From positions 372,001 to 436,000 of the forward strand of contig CAWBSE010000004.1 in the NCBI GenBank assembly GCA_963791425.1: a DNA stretch of 64,000 nt. Direction: 5' to 3'. The position numbers and the translations under genes are program-made. Source of the DNA: DATBLE01 sp963791425 (GTDB lineage: Bacteria; Actinomycetota; Thermoleophilia; Gaiellales; Gaiellaceae). The notes under the pieces were generated by a model. It searched no databases. It was not told where the DNA came from and was given only the letters and a program-made list of their open reading frames with translations. Below are positions 7,673-16,060 of the stretch, in pieces. Each line of letters begins with the position of its first letter. Within the stretch, counting starts at the first letter, position 1.

Positions 7673-9010
7673 GTGGCCGCGCTCGACCCCGCCTGGTTCG
7701 ACGAGCTCTCCGAGTGGCTGCGCATCCCCAGCATCAGCGCCGACCCGGCGCATCAGGACGACGTCCGCGCCGCCGGCGAGTGGCTCGCGGCGTTCGTGCG
7801 GAACGCGGGCGGCGAGTGTGAGCTGATCGACTTCGACGGCCGCCCGCTCGCGATCGGCGAGCTGCGCGCGTCGGTGAACGCCGACAGCGCGCCGACCGTG
7901 CTCGTCTACGGACATTTCGACGTCCAGCCGCCCGATCCGCTCGATCTCTGGGAGTCGCCGCCGTTCGAGCCGACGATCCGGGACGAGTGGCTCTACGCGC
8001 GCGGGGTCGCCGACGACAAGGGGCAGCTGTACCTCCAGCTCAAGGCAGCGACGCGACTCGCCGCCGAGGGGGCGCTGCCGGTGAACGTCCGCTTCGCCTG
8101 CGACGGCGAGGAGGAGATCGGCGGCCACACGATCGTCGACTGGATCGCGCAGGACGAACGCGGCGCCGACGCGGCCGTGATCTTCGACGCGGGCATGCCG
8201 AAGCGCGGGCAGCCGGCGTTCTACATCGCCACGCGCGGCGTCTGCTACTTCCACATCAAGATCAGGACGGGCGATCGCGATCTGCATTCCGGGTCGTTCG
8301 GCGGTGGGGCGCTCTCCGGGACGCACGCGCTGATCAGGACGCTCTCCGGCGTGCTGGCGGGGCCCGACGGGCGCCTGCCCGAGCCGCTGCGCAAGGGGCT
8401 GATCCCACCGACCGCGGAGGAGCTGGCCGACTGGGCATCGCAGCAGCCCGGCGCCGAGGTGCTGTCCGACCAGGGCGCGCAGCCGATGGACGCGACCGCG
8501 GCCGAGGAGTTCTACGTGCGCACGTGGGGCGAGCCCTCGCTCGACGTCAACGGCGTCGAGGGCGGATCGCCGCAGCTCCAGAAGACGGTGATCCCGGTCG
8601 GAGCGGAGGCCAACCTGTCGATCCGGCTCGCCGCCGGCCAGAAGGTGGAGGAGATCGTCCCCGAGGTGGAGCGGCTGTTGCGCGAGGCCGCGCCGGAGGG
8701 CGCGGAGCTCGAGGTCGACCTGTGGTCGGCCGCACCGGCCGGGCTGGTGTCGCCCGACTCGGCCGTGATCCGCCTCGGCCAGGATGCGTTCGAGCGCGCG
8801 CTGGGCGTCCGGCCGCTGCTGCTGCGGTCGGGCGGGACGCTCCCTATCGTGCCGGCGCTCGCCGACAGGGGCATCCCCACGATCGTCAGCGGGTTCGACC
8901 TCCCCGAGGGAAACCTGCACTCGCCGAACGAGCGGCTGCTGGTCGAGCACTTCGCGCTCGGGGTCGCCGCGGCGCGCGAGCTCTTTACGGCGTTCGCCGG
9001 CCTGGCCTAG
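7673..9010 (+). CDS. M20-family zinc dipeptidase
   Basis: This 445-residue peptidase of the M20 (ArgE/DapE/carnosinase-like) family carries the family motifs in order: GHFDVQPP (first metal His/Asp), ADDKGQ (bridging Asp), DGEEEIG (catalytic and metal Glu), the dimerisation domain with DLHSG, and a C-terminal metal His in NLHSPNE. It should cleave small peptides or acylated amino acids in the cytoplasm. The start is GTG, with a TAGATT box 8 nt upstream. Confidence 0.9.
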   Translation: MAALDPAWFDELSEWLRIPSISADPAHQDDVRAAGEWLAAFVRNAGGECELIDFDGRPLAIGELRASVNADSAPTVLVYGHFDVQPPDPLDLWESPPFEPTIRDEWLYARGVADDKGQLYLQLKAATRLAAEGALPVNVRFACDGEEEIGGHTIVDWIAQDERGADAAVIFDAGMPKRGQPAFYIATRGVCYFHIKIRTGDRDLHSGSFGGGALSGTHALIRTLSGVLAGPDGRLPEPLRKGLIPPTAEELADWASQQPGAEVLSDQGAQPMDATAAEEFYVRTWGEPSLDVNGVEGGSPQLQKTVIPVGAEANLSIRLAAGQKVEEIVPEVERLLREAAPEGAELEVDLWSAAPAGLVSPDSAVIRLGQDAFERALGVRPLLLRSGGTLPIVPALADRGIPTIVSGFDLPEGNLHSPNERLLVEHFALGVAAARELFTAFAGLA

Positions 9011-9019
9011 ATGGTTGAT

Positions 9020-9370
9020 CTAGTGCGTGTGGTCCGGGTCCTGGACGAGCCAGTCGTGGCCGAACTGCCGCATCGCCTCGACCACGGGCAGCAGGCCGAG
9101 GCCCTTCGGGGTCAGCTCGTACTCGACCCGCGGCGGCGTCTCCGCATAGCTGTGCCGGGTGACGACGCCTTCCTCCTCCAGCCAGCGCAGCCGCTCGGAC
9201 AGCGTCCGCGGGCTGATGCCGGGACAGGAGTGCTCCAGCTCGGAGAAGCGCCGCGGCCCTTCGGACATGTCGTGCACCAGCAGCGCCGTCCATTTCGACC
9301 CGACGATGTCGGCCGAGCAGGCGACCGCGCAGGTCGCATCGTGGACGGGCTTCATGGTCCGACTGGCCAT
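9020..9370 (-). CDS. HxlR-family winged-helix transcriptional regulator
   Basis: This 116-residue regulator has the HxlR pattern: an N-terminal cysteine (CAVACSADIVGSKW), winged helix SPRTLSERLRWLEEEGVVTR and wing PPRVEYELTPKG. Such proteins sense redox or electrophile stress, often through the conserved cysteine. ATG 9370 is chosen over the second ATG at 9355. The start codon is only 17 bp from the divergent PHP gene at 9388, so any operator must overlap one of the coding regions or the shared gap. Confidence 0.88.
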   Translation of the reverse strand: MASRTMKPVHDATCAVACSADIVGSKWTALLVHDMSEGPRRFSELEHSCPGISPRTLSERLRWLEEEGVVTRHSYAETPPRVEYELTPKGLGLLPVVEAMRQFGHDWLVQDPDHTH

Positions 9371-9387
9371 GTTCAGAGTGTAGAGCC

Positions 9388-10149
9388 ATGATCGACCTGC
9401 ATTCACACATTCTGCGCGGGATCGACGACGGCGCCCGCACCCTCGAGGACAGCCTCGACATCGCGCGCTCCGCCGTCGCCGACGGAATCACCGTGATTTC
9501 GGGAACACCGCACGTCCGCGACGACTGGCCCACGGACGCAGGCGTGATGGAATACCGCGTCGCCGAGCTGCGGGCCGAACTCCAGTCGGCCGGCATCGCG
9601 CTCGACATCCGGACGGGCGGCGAGATCGCCGTCGAGTGGCTGACGAAGCTCCCGGTGGAGGAGCTCCGGCGCTTCGGGCTGGGCGGCTCGCGCTACCTGC
9701 TGGTCGAGATGCCGTACTACGGCTGGCCGCTCGGACTGCCGGACGTGCTCTTCTCGATGCGCGCCCAGGGGTTCGCGCCCGTGCTCGCGCACCCCGAGCG
9801 GAACGCGGAGGTGCAGGCCCACCCGGAGCGGCTCGTCCAGCTGGTCGAGTCGGGCGTGCTCGTCCAGATCACCGCCGCGTCGGTCGACGGCCGGATCGGC
9901 AAACGCGCGCAGGAGTGCGGGCTGCGCCTGATCCAGGGCGGGCTCGCGCACCTGCTCGCCAGCGATGCCCACCACGCGTCGGTCCGGGCGGTCGGGATGG
10001 CGGCGGCGGCGAAGGCGGTCGGCGGCGGTGCGCTCGGCCGCTGGCTGACCTGGGACGTGCCGGCGGCGATCCTCGGCGACTCCGAGATCCCGCCCCGTCC
10101 GGCCGGCGGCAAGAGCGGCAGCTTCCTCGGGCGGCTGTTCGGCGCCTGA
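9388..10149 (+). CDS. PHP-domain phosphoesterase (CpsB/YwqE-type tyrosine phosphatase-like)
   Basis: This 253-residue PHP-fold protein has metal motifs MIDLHSHIL, GTPHV, AHPERN and SDAHH. Its closest family is the manganese-dependent tyrosine phosphatases CpsB/YwqE linked to exopolysaccharide control. No capsule genes are adjacent, so the substrate is open. The C-terminal tail is Pro/Gly-rich. It starts at an ATG 17 bp from the divergent HxlR regulator, which may control it. Confidence 0.82.
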   Translation: MIDLHSHILRGIDDGARTLEDSLDIARSAVADGITVISGTPHVRDDWPTDAGVMEYRVAELRAELQSAGIALDIRTGGEIAVEWLTKLPVEELRRFGLGGSRYLLVEMPYYGWPLGLPDVLFSMRAQGFAPVLAHPERNAEVQAHPERLVQLVESGVLVQITAASVDGRIGKRAQECGLRLIQGGLAHLLASDAHHASVRAVGMAAAAKAVGGGALGRWLTWDVPAAILGDSEIPPRPAGGKSGSFLGRLFGA

Positions 10150-10152
10150 CCG

Positions 10153-10836
10153 CTACAGCGACTCGATCAGCGCCTGGACTTCCGCGACCCCGGCGCTCCA
10201 CACGCGGAACGCATCCTCGTCCGGCACGGCGTACCGGCCCCCGTACGAGCCGTCGCCGATCGCCGCCCGCACCGCCGCGGGTTCCAGCTCGCGGAGCGCC
10301 TCGCGGTCGGTGATCATCGGCTTCTCGGCGGCAGGCATCTCCACGCCTTGGAGCCGCGTCCACGGGAAGTTCTCGAACCACGATGCATGCGTCGCATCGC
10401 CGGGACACACCTCCGCAGCCACTTCGCGGACCGCGGGCGAGTCCCACCAGTCGTGCCACCGCGCGCCCCGGGTCTCGACCGCCTCCCTCGCCGGTGTGTT
10501 CCCGCCGTGGCCGTTGACCAGGAGGAACCGCCGGAACCCCTGGCCGCGCAGGGTCTCGAGCACCTCGGTGAGCACCGCGACGAGCGTCTCCGGCCGCAGC
10601 GAGACCGTCCCCGGGAACGCCGCGAAGCCCGGCGCGATCCCGAACGGCATCGCCGGGAGCACGAGCACGCCGAGCGGCTCGGCCGCCTCGACCGAGATCC
10701 GCTCGGCCAGGATCGAGTCGGTGGCGAGCGAGAGGTAGGCGTGCTGCTCGGTCGACCCGACCGGGAGCACGACCCGGTCGTCGTGGGCCAGGTACTCCTC
10801 GACCTGCTGCCAGTTGCGGTCGGCGACCCTCACCAC
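10153..10836 (-). CDS. Creatininase-family amidohydrolase
   Basis: This protein of about 227 residues has the creatininase/MftE metal motif set: GSTEQHAYLSLATD near the N-terminus, NGHGGN in the middle and a later catalytic glutamate region. Family members hydrolyse cyclic or N-linked amides (creatinine, formamidopyrimidines, the mycofactocin precursor peptide). No mycofactocin genes are present, so the substrate is unknown. The GTG start lies inside the end of the upstream amidohydrolase gene (GTGGTGA), which indicates coupling. Confidence 0.85.
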   Translation of the reverse strand: MVRVADRNWQQVEEYLAHDDRVVLPVGSTEQHAYLSLATDSILAERISVEAAEPLGVLVLPAMPFGIAPGFAAFPGTVSLRPETLVAVLTEVLETLRGQGFRRFLLVNGHGGNTPAREAVETRGARWHDWWDSPAVREVAAEVCPGDATHASWFENFPWTRLQGVEMPAAEKPMITDREALRELEPAAVRAAIGDGSYGGRYAVPDEDAFRVWSAGVAEVQALIESL

Positions 10837-12347
10837 GGCGGGGCGTTGTAAGTCCAGCGGCCGCCGGTCATCGTCGCCACGACCTGCACCTCGGGCAACT
10901 CGTCCGCCGGGATGGCGAGCGGGTCGCGGTCGAGCACGACCAGGTCGGCCAGGTAGCCGGGCAGGAGCTTGCCGCGGCGGCGCTCGTCCCCGGTCAGCCA
11001 GGCCGGTGTGACGGTCGTGGCGTGCAGCGCCTGCTCCACCGTCACCGCCTGCTCCGGCCTCCAGGTACGGAGCACACCGGCGCAGATCCCCGCCCACGGG
11101 TCGAGCTCCTCGATCGGCGCGTCCGAGCCGTTGGCGACCACCGCGCCCGAGTCGATCAGGCTGCGGAAGGCATAGGCGGCGTCGAGCCGGCCGGCCCAGA
11201 AGCGCTCTGCGAGATCGGCGTCCGACGGCGCGTGCGAGAACTGAACCGACACCGCCACTCCGAGCTCGGCGAACCGCGGCAGATCGTCCGGCGCCAGGCA
11301 CTGGGCGTGCTCGATCCGGTGGCGCAGGCCGAGCGGCGCCCACTCGTCGCGCGTCTCGGCGAACGCGTCGAGCGCGTTGCGGTTCGCGCGGTCGCCGATC
11401 GCGTGCACCGCGACCGGCCAGCCGGCGCGCGCGCCGCGCCTGACGATGTCGGCGAGCTCCTCGCGGGTCGTGATCTCGACGCCCGTGCCGTCGAGCATCA
11501 GCGCCGTCTGCGAGCCGAGGGTGCCGTCCATGAACGCCTTCAGGTAGCCGAGCCGGAGGCGATCGCCGCCCAGTCCGGCGGTGATCCCGAGGGCCGCGAG
11601 GTCGTCGAGCCGGTCGTGCGGCACCGACTGCCAGACCCGCAGGGTCAGCTGCCCCTCGGCGTCGAGCTCCTGCCAGAGGCGCGGGCTCGAGGGGAGCCAG
11701 CCGTCCTTGTCGTGCACCGACGTCACGCCCCGCGACGCAGCGATCTTCAATCCCTCGCGCATCGCCTCGAGGTACTCGGCGTCGGTCGTGTCGACGTAGC
11801 GCTCCTTGAACTTCCAGCACGATTCCTCACGCAGGACGCCCGTCGGCTCGCCCCTGTCGTCGACCTCGACGACGCCGCCCGGCACGGCGAGATCGTCGCT
11901 CGCCCGCTCCAGCGCGGCGGAGTTGAGCCAGAGCGAGTGGTAGTCCTTCGCGAGCAGCGCCGTCGGCACGTCCCCAGTGACGGCGTCGAGCGCCTCCTTC
12001 GTCGGCGGCTCTGCCCAGTCGGCGTCGCGCCATCCCTGGCCGCGCAGCCACCGGCCGGGCTGGACGGCGGCGAGACCCTCGCGCACGCGCCCGAGCGCCT
12101 CGTCCAGCGACGCCGCTCCCTCGAGCCGGACCTGCCGCCGGGCGACCGCCCAACTCGGGAAATGGACGTGCGAATCGGTGAAGCCGGGCAGCACGCAGCG
12201 GCCGCCGAGGTCGACCACTTCCGGGCTGGCGAGGGCGATCTCGTGGGTGCCGACGCCGCCCGCGAGCCGGTCGCCGGCGATCGCCAGCGCGCGCGTCAGC
12301 GGCAGCGACGCGTCCATCGTGCGGATCGCTCCGTTCTCGAGAATCAC
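10830..12347 (-). CDS. YtcJ-type metal-dependent amidohydrolase
   Basis: This 505-residue amidohydrolase of the NfdA/YtcJ subgroup shows the composite beta sandwich at both ends, DSHVHF as the first metal motif, DGTLGSQTA in the middle, VAVHAIGDRANR and the RIEHAQCL histidine motif, and GSDAPIEELDPW near the end. It hydrolyses amide or ester bonds of small molecules; the substrate is unknown. It is translationally coupled with the creatininase-like gene, suggesting successive steps in degrading one compound. Confidence 0.88.
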   Translation of the reverse strand: MILENGAIRTMDASLPLTRALAIAGDRLAGGVGTHEIALASPEVVDLGGRCVLPGFTDSHVHFPSWAVARRQVRLEGAASLDEALGRVREGLAAVQPGRWLRGQGWRDADWAEPPTKEALDAVTGDVPTALLAKDYHSLWLNSAALERASDDLAVPGGVVEVDDRGEPTGVLREESCWKFKERYVDTTDAEYLEAMREGLKIAASRGVTSVHDKDGWLPSSPRLWQELDAEGQLTLRVWQSVPHDRLDDLAALGITAGLGGDRLRLGYLKAFMDGTLGSQTALMLDGTGVEITTREELADIVRRGARAGWPVAVHAIGDRANRNALDAFAETRDEWAPLGLRHRIEHAQCLAPDDLPRFAELGVAVSVQFSHAPSDADLAERFWAGRLDAAYAFRSLIDSGAVVANGSDAPIEELDPWAGICAGVLRTWRPEQAVTVEQALHATTVTPAWLTGDERRRGKLLPGYLADLVVLDRDPLAIPADELPEVQVVATMTGGRWTYNAPPW

Positions 12348-12373
12348 CCGTTTGAGACTCTATGCCTCATTGA

Positions 12374-12691
12374 CTTCACGACCCCTCCGCATATTTCGCG
12401 CTGTCGTCGAACCCGCCGTCGCTGATCGTCAAGCCTGGGTCGTTCAAGACCTTCTCGGTGCGGGCGACCGCCGCGAACGGGACGGGAGCTCCGGTTCCGG
12501 GCATCGATCTGAAGCTCGCGGGGCTGTCGCAGGGCATGACTGCCGTCGTGACGCAGGTCTCCGCCGCGGTCTGGACGGTCAGGCTCGATGCGGCCCTGAA
12601 CGCACCGCGGTTCGTCACCACCTACCTGACACTGACCGGGAAGCTCGGCACGTTCACGCGCACCACCCAGGTCGTCGTCACGGTCTTGTAG
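12374..12691 (+). pseudogene. Orphan C-terminal fragment of a secreted beta-sandwich protein
   Basis: The 363-bp stretch between the amidohydrolase and acyl-CoA dehydrogenase genes holds an open frame of about 105 residues with no credible start. A stop at 12371 bounds it, and only an internal GTG at 12458 could initiate. The translation (SNPPSLIVKPGSFKTFSV...TQVVVTVL) looks like an Ig-like repeat from a surface protein. It is most simply a gene remnant. Confidence 0.4.
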
Positions 12692-12698
12692 TCACCTC

Positions 12699-12704
12699 TA
12701 GACT
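12699..12704 (+). promoter_or_regulatory. Leaderless -10 box of the acyl-CoA dehydrogenase gene
   Basis: TAGACT lies exactly 6 nt before the GTG at 12711, with no Shine-Dalgarno sequence. Confidence 0.45.
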
Positions 12705-12710
12705 CAGGAC

Positions 12711-13892
12711 GTGCCCTGGGACGTGCTGAGCGACGAGCAGCGCGAGCTGCGTGAGCTCGTTCGCTCGCTGGCGCGGGATCGCATCGCGCCGCGTGCGGCC
12801 GAGATCGACGAGAGCCACGAGTTCCCGTGGGATGTCGTCGAGCTGTTCCGCCAGCACGAGGTGTTCGGCCTGCTCTTCGACGAGGAGTGGGGCGGGACCG
12901 GCACCGGGATGCTGATGGCGCTCGTCACGATCGAGGAGGTCTCGAAGGTCTGCGCGACGAGCGGGTTGATCCTTGCCGTCCAGGAGCTCGGCTCGCTCGG
13001 GCTGAAGCTGGCAGGGTCAGCCGAGCAGCAGGCGCGCTACCTGCCGAAGCTGGCGTCGGGCGAGTGGCTGTGCGCGTATGCGTTGACGGAGGCGGGCTCC
13101 GGCTCCGACTCCGCGGCGATGCGGACGACCGCCCGGCTCGAGGGCGACGAGTACGTGCTCGACGGCGGCAAGCGCTTCATCACGAACGCGGGTGTCGCGA
13201 ACCTGTACGTCGTCTTCGCGAAGACCGATCCAGAGGCGGGTCACTCCGGGATCTCCGCGTTTCTCGTCGAGTCGGATGTGCCCGGTTTCGAGGTTTCTCG
13301 GCTCGAGCCGAAGATGGGGATCTCGGGGTCGACCACGGGCGAGCTCGTCTTCGACAGCTGCCGCGTGCCGGCGGCGAACCGGCTCGGCGCCGAGGGCGAA
13401 GGCTTCCGGATCGCGATGCGGATCCTCGACCGCTCCCGGGCGGGCATCGCGGCGCAGGGCCTCGGGATCGCGCAAGGGGCGACCGACTACGCGCTCGAGT
13501 ACGCCAAGACGCGCGAGACGATGGGCAAGCCGATCGCGCAGCACCAGCTGATCGCGGCCAAGCTCGCCGACATGGAGACGAAGTGCGAGGCGGCCCGAGG
13601 GCTGCTGTACCGCTTCGGCCGCATGGTCGACGAGGGCGTTCCCGACGAGGAGCTGACGAAGGCCTCGGCGATGGCGAAGCTCTACTGCACCGACGTCGCC
13701 ATGGAGGTGACGACCGAGGCCGTCCAGGTGCTCGGCGGGTACGGGTACATCAAGGAGTACCCGGTCGAGCGCATGATGCGCGACGCGAAGATCACCCAGC
13801 TCTACGAGGGCACGAACGAGATCCAGCGACTCGTGATCGCCCGCGAGATGGTCAAGGAACAGCGCGCGTTCCTGCTCGACGGCGTCGCCTAG
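12711..13892 (+). CDS. Acyl-CoA dehydrogenase
   Basis: This 393-residue flavoenzyme carries the family signatures: CAYALTEAGSGSD and GKRFITNAG around the FAD, and QVLGGYGYIKEYPVERMMRD with the catalytic base Glu in YEGTNEIQ. It oxidises an acyl-CoA to the 2-enoyl-CoA and passes electrons to ETF. Retention of Glu at this position argues against isovaleryl-CoA dehydrogenase and fits short/medium straight-chain or 2-methyl-branched substrates. The start is GTG. Confidence 0.9.
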   Translation: MPWDVLSDEQRELRELVRSLARDRIAPRAAEIDESHEFPWDVVELFRQHEVFGLLFDEEWGGTGTGMLMALVTIEEVSKVCATSGLILAVQELGSLGLKLAGSAEQQARYLPKLASGEWLCAYALTEAGSGSDSAAMRTTARLEGDEYVLDGGKRFITNAGVANLYVVFAKTDPEAGHSGISAFLVESDVPGFEVSRLEPKMGISGSTTGELVFDSCRVPAANRLGAEGEGFRIAMRILDRSRAGIAAQGLGIAQGATDYALEYAKTRETMGKPIAQHQLIAAKLADMETKCEAARGLLYRFGRMVDEGVPDEELTKASAMAKLYCTDVAMEVTTEAVQVLGGYGYIKEYPVERMMRDAKITQLYEGTNEIQRLVIAREMVKEQRAFLLDGVA

Positions 13893-13898
13893 ATTCGC

Positions 13899-14333
13899 CT
13901 AGCGAATGAAGTAGGACGCGCCCGGCCCGTCGGCCGCGGCCGCGTCTCCGGGGTTGAGCAGGGCGCAGGTGCGCAGCGACAGGCAGCCGCAGCCGATGCA
14001 CGTCGTCAGCCGGCCGCGGATCGACTCGAGCGTCCGGATCCGGGAGTCGAGCTCTGCGCGCCACGTCAGGGAGAGTCGCTCCCAGTCGCGCTTCGTCGGC
14101 GTCCGCCCGGCCGGGAGCGTGCGCAACGCGGAGTGGATGCGCTCGAGCGGGATCCCCGCGGCCTTCCCGGCCTGGATCAGCGCGACCCGGCGCAACGTCA
14201 CGGCGGTGTAGCGGCGCTGGTTGCCGTCGGTGCGGCGCGACTCGATCAGGCCCCGGCGCTCGTAGAAGCGGAGAGCGGAGGCGGAGACGCCGCTGCGCGC
14301 CGCGAGCTCGCCGATCGTCAGATCAAGTGCCAC
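13899..14333 (-). CDS. soxR: SoxR, redox-sensing MerR-family activator
   Basis: This 144-residue protein has a MerR-type DNA-binding domain (TIGELAARSGVSASALRFYERRGLI), a dimerisation helix, and the exact SoxR [2Fe-2S] ligand set C-x2-C-x-C-x5-C at Cys112, 115, 117 and 123. In actinobacteria SoxR is activated directly by redox-cycling compounds. There is no soxS nearby. Its GTG start faces a promoter with a central inverted repeat and a 19-bp spacer that serves the divergent transketolase genes, so it probably controls them and possibly itself. Confidence 0.92.
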   Translation of the reverse strand: MALDLTIGELAARSGVSASALRFYERRGLIESRRTDGNQRRYTAVTLRRVALIQAGKAAGIPLERIHSALRTLPAGRTPTKRDWERLSLTWRAELDSRIRTLESIRGRLTTCIGCGCLSLRTCALLNPGDAAAADGPGASYFIR

Positions 14334-14364
14334 TTGACTTAAACAATAGTTGAAGTTCTACGAT
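14334..14364 (+). promoter_or_regulatory. SoxR-type promoter with 19-bp spacer and inverted repeat
   Basis: TTGACT (14334-14339) and TACGAT (14359-14364) are separated by 19 nt, the overlong spacing of MerR-family promoters. The spacer region holds an imperfect inverted repeat at 14337-14356 (arms ACTTAAAC/GTTGAAGT, 7 of 8 bp paired, 4-nt centre). The -10 ends 7 nt before the transketolase ATG at 14372, predicting a leaderless mRNA. The site abuts the divergent soxR start. Confidence 0.7.
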
Positions 14365-14371
14365 CCGACCG

Positions 14372-15058
14372 ATGACGACTTCGACCGCCTCCGGGTACGA
14401 CGATCTGCCGGCGCTCCTCACCCTGCTGACCGGTGACGAGAAGCACGACGCGAGCTCGTTCTCGACGCTGGATGTCTTGTGGGTGCTCTACGACCGCGTG
14501 CTGCGGATCGATCCGGCCGACCTCGACGACCCGGCGCGCGACCGTTTCTTGCTCTCCAAGGGCCACGGCCCGGCTGCGTACTACGCGGTGCTCGCGGCGA
14601 AAGGGTTCATTCCGGCCGATTCGCTCGCCGGCTTCGGCAGCGCCGAGTCACGGCTCGGCTATCACCCCGACCGCATGCTCTTGCCGGGGGTCGAGCTCTC
14701 GAGCGGCTCGCTCGGGCACGGCCTCCCGATCGCCGTCGGCGTCGCGCTGGCGCTCGAGGCACGGGAGGTCGCCGGCCCGCGCGTCGTCTGCCTGGTCGGT
14801 GACGCCGAGCTGGAGGAGGGGAGCAACTTCGAGGCGGTGCAGCTGGCCGGACGCCTCGGTGTGGGCCGGCTGACGGTGGCGGTGGTCGACAACGGCTCAT
14901 CCACGTACGGCTGGCCGGGCGGCGTCGAGACCCGCTTCGCGCTCGAGGGCTGGAGCGCGGCCCGGGTCGACGGCCGCGACCACGACGCGCTGGAGCGCGG
15001 GTTCGCGGCCGCCGACGGTTTTCGCCCGCACGTCGTCGTGGCGGAGGTGCTCCGGTGA
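14372..15058 (+). CDS. Transketolase, N-terminal (TPP-binding) subunit
   Basis: This 228-residue split-transketolase subunit has SKGHGPAAYYAVLAAKG, the SLGHGLPIAVGVA segment and the thiamine diphosphate motif GDAELEEGSNFE ending in a conserved Asn (VVDNGSS). It pairs with the next gene, with which it shares a GTGA overlap, to transfer two-carbon ketol units between sugar phosphates. At 228 residues it is shorter than typical (about 270). It is predicted to be leaderless from the SoxR-type promoter. Confidence 0.88.
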   Translation: MTTSTASGYDDLPALLTLLTGDEKHDASSFSTLDVLWVLYDRVLRIDPADLDDPARDRFLLSKGHGPAAYYAVLAAKGFIPADSLAGFGSAESRLGYHPDRMLLPGVELSSGSLGHGLPIAVGVALALEAREVAGPRVVCLVGDAELEEGSNFEAVQLAGRLGVGRLTVAVVDNGSSTYGWPGGVETRFALEGWSAARVDGRDHDALERGFAAADGFRPHVVVAEVLR

Positions 15059-15987
15059 TCACGATGCGGCAGCGGTTCTACGAGGTTGCCGCGGAGCTCC
15101 TCGACCAGGATCCGCGCGTCGCCGTCGTCCTCGCAGAGATCGGCGCGGGCGAGCTGCGCCCGCACCCGCGGCTGTTCAACGTCGGCATCCGCGAGCAGCT
15201 GATGATCGGCGTCGCCGGCGGGCTCGCGCTGGAGGGGCTCCGCCCGATCGTCCACTCGTATGCGCCGTTCCTCGTCGAGCGGCCGTTCGAGCAGGTCAAG
15301 CTCGATCTCGCCCACCAGGGCGTCGGCGCCGTGCTGGTCAGCACCGGCGCGTCGTACGACGGCGCCCGCGCAGGCCGCACTCATCAGGCGCCCGCCGACG
15401 TCGCGCTGCTGCGCGCGCTGCCGGGCTGGACGATCCACGTGCCGGGACACCCCGACGAGGTCGAGCGGTTCGTCCGCCGGGCGGCCGCGGGCAGCGACAA
15501 CGTCTACGTCCGGATGTCGGAGGAAGTGAACGCGGCGCCGGTCGAGGGCGACGGCCTCGTCGTGGTGCGTCGCGGAGGAGACGACGCCCCGATCGTGGTC
15601 GCGGTCGGGCCGACGCTCGGCGAGGCGCTGGCCGCAACCGCCGATCTCGACGCGACCGTCGCATACGTCGCGACCGTCCGCCCGTTCGACGGCGTCGGGC
15701 TCCGCGCCGCGTTGCGCGGCACCGACGTGGTCCTCGTCGAGCCCTACCTCGTCGGAACGTCGTCGGCCGAGGTCTCGGCGGCACTGGCCGACCGCCCGCA
15801 CCGCCTGCTCGCGCTCGGCGTCGCCAACGAGGAGGTGCGCCGCTACGGCACCGGCCCGGAGCACCGCGCCCTGCACGGCCTCGACGCCGCGGGGATCCGC
15901 GCGTCGATCGCCGCGTTCTCCGCGCTCAGCCCCCACCCTGGGTGGGGGAGTTCCCCTGACCCTCTACCGGCGACGATACCGGCGTAA
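15055..15987 (+). CDS. Transketolase, C-terminal (pyrimidine-binding) subunit
   Basis: This 310-residue partner of the preceding subunit has FNVGIREQLMIGVAGGLALEG with the catalytic Glu that activates the cofactor, then ASYDGARAGRTHQAPADVALLRALPG, and the C-terminal regulatory-like domain. The start is GTG 15055 in the stop of the first subunit; ATG 15064 is an alternative. Split transketolases occur in archaea and many bacteria. The tail after about residue 290 (Pro/Ser-rich) is probably disordered. Confidence 0.88.
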   Translation: MITMRQRFYEVAAELLDQDPRVAVVLAEIGAGELRPHPRLFNVGIREQLMIGVAGGLALEGLRPIVHSYAPFLVERPFEQVKLDLAHQGVGAVLVSTGASYDGARAGRTHQAPADVALLRALPGWTIHVPGHPDEVERFVRRAAAGSDNVYVRMSEEVNAAPVEGDGLVVVRRGGDDAPIVVAVGPTLGEALAATADLDATVAYVATVRPFDGVGLRAALRGTDVVLVEPYLVGTSSAEVSAALADRPHRLLALGVANEEVRRYGTGPEHRALHGLDAAGIRASIAAFSALSPHPGWGSSPDPLPATIPA

Positions 15988-16032
15988 GTCGTACGCGTCT
16001 GTGCCGTCTCTGCGCCGATCTGGCGCAGCAGA

Positions 16033-16049
16033 GTTAAGCATGGTTAAAC
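16033..16049. promoter_or_regulatory. Possible MntR/DtxR operator
   Basis: Two TTAA cores lie in an imperfect palindrome (GTTAAGCATGGTTAAAC, 10 of 17 positions symmetric) directly upstream of the regulator's preferred start. It could be an autoregulatory metal-repressor box. Confidence 0.3.
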
Positions 16050-16060
16050 TTCGGGGCGGG

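Noticed and set aside
11022..12425. 467-residue plus-strand frame opposite the YtcJ amidohydrolase
   Set aside because: No motifs and an antisense composition; the minus strand has complete amidohydrolase motifs.
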